A stretch of DNA of 10,379 nucleotides from an uncultured Corynebacterium sp. (GTDB lineage: Bacteria > Actinomycetota > Actinomycetes > Mycobacteriales > Mycobacteriaceae): contig CALZCR010000025.1 in the NCBI GenBank assembly GCA_945631445.1, forward strand, positions 1-10,379. The letters are read 5' to 3'. Of the stretch, positions 6,076-10,379 are shown piece by piece; positions within the stretch are counted from its first letter, which is position 1; the number at the start of each line of letters is the position of its first letter. The notes beneath the pieces are model-generated. The model made no database searches, was not told the DNA's origin, and worked only from the letters and a program-made list of their open reading frames with translations. The position numbers and the translations under genes are program-made.

Positions 6076-7023
6076 ATGAGCGACGAAGCCGCCAACACCG
6101 AAAACTTCGACTCCAACCAGGCCCTCGAGGCCGACGCCGACGCGGAACTGGACGTCGAAGCGGCCCCGGCCGAGGAAGAGACCTTCGAGGAAGCCGCCGC
6201 GCGCTTGGCGGCCGAGAACGCCGCGGAGAACTCCCCCGAGGAGACCGAGGCGGAAGGCGACGACGCCGACGCGGCAGCAGAGGACGGCGCGGAGGAGTCC
6301 GCGGAAGCTTCCGAGGGCGACGCCGTCGCCAACGCCGCCGCCGCGCTCGGCGACACCACCGAGAGCGACAACGAAGCCGCCTACCGGGCACGCCTGCGCA
6401 AGTTCATCCGCGACATGAAGAAGCAGCCGGGCCAGTGGTACATCGTCCAGACCTACTCCGGCTACGAGAACAAGGTGAAGACGAACCTGGACATGCGTAG
6501 CCAGACCCTCGAAGTCGAGGAGTACATCCACGACGTGGTGGTCCCCATCGAGCAGGCCGTGGAGATCAAGGACGGCAAGAAAAAGCTGGTCAAGCGCAAA
6601 CTGCTGCCGGGTTACGTGCTGGTGCGCATGGACATGAACGACAGCGCCTGGTCCGTTGTGCGCGACACGCCGGGCGTGACCAGCTTCGTGGGCAACGAAG
6701 GCAACGCCACCCCGGTCAAGCACCGTGACGTGGCCAAGTTCCTCATGCCGAAGGAGGTCTCCGCCGAAGGCGAGGGCGCCGCGAAGACCACCCAGGACGG
6801 CGAAATGGTCGTCGCGATGCCGGACTCCGAAGAGAAGCCGAAGGTCGCCATCGACTTCGAGGTCGGCGACGCCGTCACGATCCTGTCCGGCGCGTTCGCG
6901 GCGGTGTCCGCGACGATCTCCACCATCGATCCGGTCACCGGCAGGATCGAGGCGCTGGTCTCGCTCTTCGGCCGCGAGACCCCGGTCGAGCTCACCGCCG
7001 ACCAGATCGAGAAGATCGTTTAA
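6076..7023 (+). CDS. nusG: Transcription termination/antitermination factor NusG, with long acidic N-terminal extension
   Basis: A 315-residue NusG. NusG binds RNA polymerase through its NGN domain and modulates pausing, Rho termination and coupling to the ribosome. Residues 1-100 are a low-complexity Ala/Glu/Asp-rich acidic extension with almost no basic residues. A short basic stretch (about 103-116) leads into the NGN domain, which starts at GQWYIVQTYSGYENKVK (about 119) and includes RKLLPGYVLVRM and TPGVTSFVG. An acidic linker of about 35 residues precedes the KOW domain (about 261-315), with SGAFAAVSATI and the conserved VSLFGRETPVEL. E. coli NusG has about 180 residues; extended forms are known in actinobacteria, and this one is long. 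AGGGAG at 6064-6069, 6 bases before the ATG, supports the start. It is flanked by secE and rplK. Confidence 0.96.
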   Translation: MSDEAANTENFDSNQALEADADAELDVEAAPAEEETFEEAAARLAAENAAENSPEETEAEGDDADAAAEDGAEESAEASEGDAVANAAAALGDTTESDNEAAYRARLRKFIRDMKKQPGQWYIVQTYSGYENKVKTNLDMRSQTLEVEEYIHDVVVPIEQAVEIKDGKKKLVKRKLLPGYVLVRMDMNDSAWSVVRDTPGVTSFVGNEGNATPVKHRDVAKFLMPKEVSAEGEGAAKTTQDGEMVVAMPDSEEKPKVAIDFEVGDAVTILSGAFAAVSATISTIDPVTGRIEALVSLFGRETPVELTADQIEKIV

Positions 7024-7041
7024 CGCCGATTCTCCGGCAAA

Positions 7042-7093
7042 CGCGCAGGCGGGCCGCCCTCCCCACGATTTGGGAGGGCGGCCCGCCTGCGCG
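7042..7093 (+). terminator. Perfect 22-bp inverted repeat after nusG
   Basis: Positions 7042-7063 and 7072-7093 are exact reverse complements around an eight-base loop (CACGATTT). The stem is almost entirely G/C. It begins 19 bases after the nusG stop. No T run follows (GAGGCGTG), so it is not a standard intrinsic terminator; it may act as a U-less terminator, a pause/Rho-linked site or a 3'-end stabiliser separating nusG from rplKA. The structure is certain, the function inferred. Confidence 0.7.
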
Positions 7094-7241
7094 GAGGCGT
7101 GTCCGTCGCGGAAGCCCACCACACGGGGCGGCGCCAACGTATCCCCAAACCTAAATCCCCGGTGGCTCGCTGAGCGTGGCATCCGGACGGACGCGGTCAT
7201 CATCGTGACGGCGCCCGGTAACAAGGAGAGTAGGTAATTCG
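7094..7241 (+). promoter_or_regulatory. Leader region of the rplK-rplA operon
   Basis: These 148 bases between the nusG hairpin and rplK hold no gene. No clear promoter is visible: TATCCC (about 7140) and TAAATC (about 7152) are imperfect -10 matches. A small structured element (GCTC/GAGC at 7165-7175, with outer CCGG/CCGG at 7159-7162 and 7183-7186) and a GTCA/TGAC hairpin near 7196-7209 could fold in the leader. The rplK ribosome binding site AAGGAGAG is at 7223-7230. Confidence 0.4.
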
Positions 7242-7673
7242 ATGGCCAAGAAGAAAAAGGTCACTGGCCTGATCAAGCTGCAGATCGACGCCGGCCAGGC
7301 TAACCCGGCCCCGCCGGTCGGCCCGGCTCTGGGTGCTCACGGCGTGAACATCATGGAGTTCTGCAAGGCGTACAACGCCGCGACCGAGTCCCAGCGCGGC
7401 AACGTCATCCCGGTCGAGATCACCGTCTACGAAGACCGCTCCTTCGACTTCAAGCTGAAGTCCCCGCCGGCTTCCAAGCTGCTGCTGAAGGCCGCCGGCC
7501 TGCAGAAGGGCTCCGGCGTCCCGCACACCGAGAAGGTGGGCAAGGTCACCATGGACCAGGTCAAGGAAATCGCCGAGACCAAGAAGGAAGACCTCAACGC
7601 ACGCGACGTCGAGGCCGCCGCCAAGATCGTCGCCGGCACCGCCCGTTCCATGGGCATCACCGTCGAGGGTTAA
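7242..7673 (+). CDS. rplK: 50S ribosomal protein L11
   Basis: A 143-residue L11, normal length. It binds the GTPase-associated region of 23S rRNA (helices 43/44) at the base of the L7/L12 stalk and takes part in factor-dependent GTP hydrolysis and the stringent response. The N-terminal domain opens [20 protein letters not shown], followed by [21 protein letters not shown]. The C-terminal rRNA-binding domain includes [14 protein letters not shown] and ends [20 protein letters not shown]. Codon use is strongly biased (Lys almost always AAG, Arg mostly CGC), fitting high expression. The strong AAGGAGAG lies 11 bases before the ATG. It is followed after 66 bases by rplA, with which it forms the L11 operon. 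Confidence 0.97.
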   Translation: MAKKKKVTGLIKLQIDAGQANPAPPVGPALGAHGVNIMEFCKAYNAATESQRGNVIPVEITVYEDRSFDFKLKSPPASKLLLKAAGLQKGSGVPHTEKVGKVTMDQVKEIAETKKEDLNARDVEAAAKIVAGTARSMGITVEG

Positions 7674-7684
7674 TTCATCCACTC

Positions 7685-7715
7685 GTGGCAGGGCCCGCTT
7701 CGGCCCGATCACCAC
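7685..7715 (+). promoter_or_regulatory. Probable ribosomal protein L1 binding site in the rplK-rplA spacer
   Basis: GTGG (7685-7688) pairs with CCAC (7712-7715), and GGGCC (7691-7695) pairs with GGCCC (7702-7706) around a six-base loop. Between the helices is an asymmetric internal loop of two bases (CA) on the 5' side and five (GATCA) on the 3' side. Two short helices around such an asymmetric loop are the known target of L1 on 23S rRNA and on autoregulated mRNAs. The site ends 24 bases before the rplA start, just ahead of its AGGA. Fold seen in sequence, role inferred. Confidence 0.6.
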
Positions 7716-7739
7716 ACAATCCGAACAGGAATTGCATAA

Positions 7740-8453
7740 ATGAGCAAGAACTCGAAGGCCTTCAAGGAGGCCGCCGCCAAGATCGACCAGGACCGCGTCT
7801 ACCACCCGCTGGAAGCCGCCACCCTGGTCAAGGAGACCTCCTCCAAGAACTACGACGCCACCGTCGACGTCGCCCTGCGTCTGGGCGTCGACCCGCGTAA
7901 GGCCGACCAGCTGGTCCGCGGCACCGTCATGCTGCCGCACGGCACCGGCAAGACCGTCCGCGTCGCCGTCTTCGCCGAGGGCGAGAAGGCCACCGAGGCC
8001 CAGGAGGCCGGCGCCGACATCGTGGGCACCGCTGAGCTGGTCGAGCAGATCACCGCCGGCACCATCGACTTCGACGTCGCCATCGCGACCCCGGACCAGA
8101 TGGCCAAGGTCGGCCGCGTCGCCCGCGTGCTGGGCCCGCGTGGTCTCATGCCGAACCCGAAGACCGGCACCGTCACCAACGACGTCGCCAAGGCGATCGA
8201 AGAGTCCAAGGGCGGCAAGATCTCCTTCCGCGTGGACAAGTCCTCGAACCTGCACGCCATGATCGGCAAGGCGTCCTTCGACGCCAAGCAGCTGGCCGAG
8301 AACTACGGCGCGCTGATCGACGAGCTCAACCGCGTGAAGCCGTCCTCCTCCAAGGGCATCTACATGAAGAAGATCACCCTGTCTTCCACCAGCGGCCCGG
8401 GCGTCCCGGTCGACGCTTCGGTGCAGAAGAACTTCAACGGCGAAGAGGCCTAA
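7740..8453 (+). CDS. rplA: 50S ribosomal protein L1
   Basis: A 237-residue L1, normal length. It binds the L1 stalk of 23S rRNA, which guides deacylated tRNA out of the E site, and represses its own mRNA in many bacteria. Domain I is formed by both ends of the chain, including [20 protein letters not shown] near residues 38-57. The inserted domain II contains the L1 signature [23 protein letters not shown] at about 123-145. The C-terminal part has [26 protein letters not shown] at 7727-7730, 9 bases before the ATG, supports the start. The gene is the last of the rplKA operon and is followed by a strong terminator. Confidence 0.97.
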   Translation: MSKNSKAFKEAAAKIDQDRVYHPLEAATLVKETSSKNYDATVDVALRLGVDPRKADQLVRGTVMLPHGTGKTVRVAVFAEGEKATEAQEAGADIVGTAELVEQITAGTIDFDVAIATPDQMAKVGRVARVLGPRGLMPNPKTGTVTNDVAKAIEESKGGKISFRVDKSSNLHAMIGKASFDAKQLAENYGALIDELNRVKPSSSKGIYMKKITLSSTSGPGVPVDASVQKNFNGEEA

Positions 8454-8469
8454 GCCCCTTTTCCCCGGC

Positions 8470-8514
8470 ACCCCGTTTTCCGCGTTTCGGCGCGGAAAAC
8501 GGGGTTTCGTCGTT
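8470..8514 (+). terminator. Rho-independent terminator of the rplK-rplA operon
   Basis: A perfect 15-bp stem (8470-8484 with 8491-8505, core CCCCGTTTTCCGCG) closes a TTTCGG loop and is followed by TTTCGTCGTTCTT, a T-rich though interrupted tail. It begins 16 bases after the rplA stop. The next gene is therefore an independent unit. Confidence 0.92.
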
Positions 8515-8564
8515 CTTGGCGGCGCGGCAGATTCTCCGCGCCGACGCTTCCGGCCGGGCGCGGG

Positions 8565-8570
8565 TAGCCT
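8565..8570 (+). promoter_or_regulatory. Candidate -10 of the oxidoreductase gene
   Basis: TAGCCT, preceded by GGG, fits TANNNT and lies in the 8515-8607 spacer. Transcription would start near 8577, leaving a leader of about 31 bases that includes the ribosome binding site. The bases at -35 (about 8542-8547) do not match the consensus. Confidence 0.35.
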
Positions 8571-8607
8571 GGCGACGTAACGAAGTCAGCGACGAGGGGA
8601 GACCATC

Positions 8608-10071
8608 ATGACGCAGACGCTGAACTTCCGCCCGCGCGCCGCCGTGGTCGGCGCCGGCCCGAACGGGCTGACGGCCGCGGCGGTGCTGGCCCGGCAAGGC
8701 TGGCAGGTCGACGTGTACGAACGCGCGGACGTCGTCGGTGGCGCGGCCTCCTCGGCGGCGGTGCTGGGGGAGGGCACCGTCGTCGACTTAGGCGCCGCGG
8801 CGCATCCCTTCGGTGCGGCGAGCCCGGTGTTCGAAGAATTGGACTTGGCGGCGCACGGCCTGGTGTGGCGCCACTCGGACCATGCCATGGCCCATCCGCT
8901 GGAGGACCGGCCCGCGCCGGTGCTCAACCGCGGCCTCGAGGAGACCGCGGCCGGACTGGGCCAAGACGGCCCGGCGTGGCGACGCCTGCACCGCGACCTG
9001 GTCAACCACATCGACCAGCACCTGGCGAACCTGCTGAAGCCGATGCTGGGGATTCCCCGCCACCCGCTGCGCATGCTCGCTTTCGGCCCGCCGGCGCTGC
9101 TCTCGGCGCAACGGCTGAGCGGGCTGGCCTTCAAAGAAGAGGCGACCCGGGCGCTGTTCGCCGGTTCCTCCGTCCACGCCATGGCCCCGCCCGGACACCC
9201 CTTCACCGGCGCCTTCGGCCTGTTGTTCGGGGCGTTGGGCATGACGCGCGGCTGGCCGGTCGCCGAAGGCGGCACCGGCGCGGTCACCCGGGCATTGGAA
9301 AGCGTGGTCCGGGAGGCCGGCGGCACGATCCACACCGGCGTCCACGTCGATGATCTGCGTGCCCTGCCGCGCACGGACGCGACGATCCTGAACTTGACCA
9401 CCAGGCAGGTGCTCTCCCTCAAGGGGCTGGCCCTGCCGCGGGCGACGCGCGCCCGGCTGCAGCGCTGGCGCTACGGCACCGGCACCTACAAGATCGACTA
9501 CCTGTTGGACGGGCCGGTGCCCTGGCGTGACGCGCACGTCGGGCAGGCGAGCACCGTGCATGTCGGCGGCACCATCGAAGAAATTCAGCGCGCCGAGAAG
9601 GAAGCGGCACAGGGGACGCTGCCGGAGCGCCCCTTCGTCATGGTGTGCCAGCAACAGGCCGCCGACCCGTCCCGGGCGACCGGCCCTGCGCAAGGCAAAA
9701 CGGTGATCTGGGCGTATGCGCACGTGCCGCACGGTTTCGTCCAGTCCCGCCCCGGCCAGGTCGCCGAGCTCATCGAGACACAGATCGAGCGTTTCGCGCC
9801 CGGTTTCCGGGACCGCGTGGTGCGCAAGGTGGAGACGAGCCCGCAGGACCTGGCGGACTGGAACCCGAACATCGTGGGCGGCGACATCGCCGGCGGCTCG
9901 ATGACGGGGCTGCAGTCCTTGCTGCGCCCGGGGCTGACGGTCAACCCTTACCGGCTCACCGACGGGGTGTACCTGGCCTCCGGGTCGACGCCCCCGGGCG
10001 CCGGCGTGCACGGCATGCCCGGCGCCTGGGCGGCGCGGGCGGCCGCGGCGGATTTCGACCGCCTGCACTGA
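8608..10071 (+). CDS. FAD-dependent phytoene desaturase/CrtI-like oxidoreductase, substrate unknown
   Basis: A 487-residue flavoprotein. The N-terminal dinucleotide-binding motif AAVVGAGPNGLTAAAVLARQG (G15, G17, G20) leads to the acidic ribose-binding VYERADVVGGAASS. The C-terminal FAD signature GVYLASGSTPPGAGVHGMPG (about 451-472) is typical of CrtI and related amine-oxidase-superfamily proteins. The middle (VHAMAPPGHPFTGAFGLLFGALG, then PVAEGGTGAVTRALE) matches the NAD(P)/FAD-dependent proteins often annotated as phytoene dehydrogenase-related. No other carotenoid gene (crtB, crtE) is in view, so real carotenoid desaturation is unproven; a lipid or isoprenoid redox role is possible. GAGGGGAG at 8594-8601 sets the ATG start. 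It stands alone between the rplA terminator and the metal-ATPase gene. Confidence 0.85.
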   Translation: MTQTLNFRPRAAVVGAGPNGLTAAAVLARQGWQVDVYERADVVGGAASSAAVLGEGTVVDLGAAAHPFGAASPVFEELDLAAHGLVWRHSDHAMAHPLEDRPAPVLNRGLEETAAGLGQDGPAWRRLHRDLVNHIDQHLANLLKPMLGIPRHPLRMLAFGPPALLSAQRLSGLAFKEEATRALFAGSSVHAMAPPGHPFTGAFGLLFGALGMTRGWPVAEGGTGAVTRALESVVREAGGTIHTGVHVDDLRALPRTDATILNLTTRQVLSLKGLALPRATRARLQRWRYGTGTYKIDYLLDGPVPWRDAHVGQASTVHVGGTIEEIQRAEKEAAQGTLPERPFVMVCQQQAADPSRATGPAQGKTVIWAYAHVPHGFVQSRPGQVAELIETQIERFAPGFRDRVVRKVETSPQDLADWNPNIVGGDIAGGSMTGLQSLLRPGLTVNPYRLTDGVYLASGSTPPGAGVHGMPGAWAARAAAADFDRLH

Positions 10072-10120
10072 CCTCCGGACGCCCTTAGTAGGCAAGCGCA
10101 TCCTTACTGGTCAGCGGTCG

Positions 10121-10141
10121 TATCTTCGGCGAAGATGGAGG
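10121..10141 (+). promoter_or_regulatory. Promoter with overlapping palindrome before the P-type ATPase
   Basis: TATCTT at 10121-10126 fits a TANNNT -10. It overlaps the perfect inverted repeat ATCTTC-GGC-GAAGAT (10122-10136), which also covers the predicted start near 10133. GGAGG at 10137-10141 is only one base from ATG 10143. Upstream, CCTTAGTAGG (10083-10092) and CCTTACTGG (10102-10110) form an imperfect direct repeat. A repressor bound here could block RNA polymerase; no regulator gene is in view. Confidence 0.4.
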
Positions 10142-10142
10142 C

Positions 10143-10379
10143 ATGACCACTTCTGCTCCCGTCCACCCGCCCGCGCATCCGACCGTCCCGGCTAATCCGG
10201 GGAAGATCTTTCTCTCTTCCCGTGACGGGATCATCACCGTGGCCACCCTCGTGGCCATCGTCGTCCACCTCGTGCTGTGGCTCGGTATCGGGCTCGAGGG
10301 GTGGGCCCGCGACTGGCCGCTGGTGCTGATCGTCGTGGCGGGCGGTGCGCCCCTGCTCGTCGACGTCGTGCGGAACGCG
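10143..10379 (+). CDS. N-terminal part of a probable heavy-metal P-type ATPase (cut by window end)
   Basis: Seventy-nine codons are present and the frame stays open to the window edge. A Pro/Thr/His-rich cytoplasmic N-terminus (about 26 residues, HPPAHPTVP) precedes membrane segments at about 29-51 and 57-75. The second, DWPLVLIVVAGGAPLLVDVVRN, resembles the segment DWPLLL..GG.PL..DLLR in actinobacterial P1B-type heavy-metal ATPases that lack a classical CXXC metal-binding domain. No CXXC is seen here. The phosphorylation motif DKTGT and the transmembrane CPX would lie beyond the window, so metal specificity cannot be read. It could still be another polytopic membrane protein. The start is set by the palindromic promoter just upstream; the GGAGG is unusually close. 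Confidence 0.6.
   Translation, partial: MTTSAPVHPPAHPTVPANPGKIFLSSRDGIITVATLVAIVVHLVLWLGIGLEGWARDWPLVLIVVAGGAPLLVDVVRNA

Noticed and set aside
5854..7224. A 456-codon minus-strand frame over nusG
   Set aside because: It is a Gly/Val/Asp/His-rich shadow of a highly biased gene, and it runs through the secE end and the intergenic hairpins.
7200..8471. A 423-codon minus-strand frame over rplK and rplA
   Set aside because: Antisense shadow of two well-recognised ribosomal protein genes; no independent start signal or domain.
8788..10101. A 437-codon minus-strand frame over the oxidoreductase
   Set aside because: Low-complexity Arg/Gly/Gln/His translation; the + strand carries both FAD motifs and a good ribosome binding site.

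Overview
The window is high-GC actinobacterial DNA and most likely comes from Corynebacterium or a close relative. Three things support this. The gene order menD-DUF3592-mgtA-menG-menJ-polyprenyl synthase matches the Rv0555-Rv0562 region of Mycobacterium tuberculosis, without the Rv0559c/Rv0560c genes. The tRNA-Thr/tRNA-Met/tRNA-Trp-secE-nusG-rplK-rplA order is the standard actinobacterial one. The hadABC genes that mycobacteria carry between tRNA-Met and tRNA-Trp are absent, as expected for a corynebacterium without FAS-II. Genus and species are inferred; no rRNA gene is present.

Bases 1-4802 are a menaquinone and cell-envelope block. The tail of menD overlaps a two-TM DUF3592 protein. An MgtA-type GT4 mannosyltransferase (glycolipid/lipomannan synthesis) and MenG (last methylation of menaquinone) follow on the same strand. 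MenG appears to have its own leaderless promoter. The convergent menJ-like reductase (saturates one isoprene unit of the menaquinone tail) shares its stop-codon bases with menG. Divergent from menJ is a long-chain polyprenyl diphosphate synthase that would make the tail. Head-group, tail and tail-modification enzymes are thus grouped together.

Bases 4803-5633 hold four tRNA genes: Tyr(GTA), then a strong rho-independent terminator, then Thr(GGT), Met(CAT) and Trp(CCA). The 260-base gap between the terminator and tRNA-Thr holds a likely promoter and no convincing gene.

Bases 5634-8525 are the secretion/transcription/translation block: secE, nusG (with a long acidic N-terminal extension), rplK and rplA, closed by a 15-bp hairpin terminator. 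It is rich in regulatory structure: a near-consensus promoter at the end of secE, a hairpin in the resulting nusG leader, a perfect 22-bp inverted repeat after nusG, and a good match to a ribosomal protein L1 binding site in the rplK-rplA spacer.

Bases 8526-10379 contain a CrtI/phytoene-dehydrogenase-like FAD oxidoreductase of unknown substrate and the first 79 codons of a probable heavy-metal P-type ATPase, whose -10 element overlaps a perfect small palindrome.

I see no mobile element, CRISPR array, phage gene or defence system. This is conserved core genome, and the items worth a second look are regulatory rather than a new gene system.
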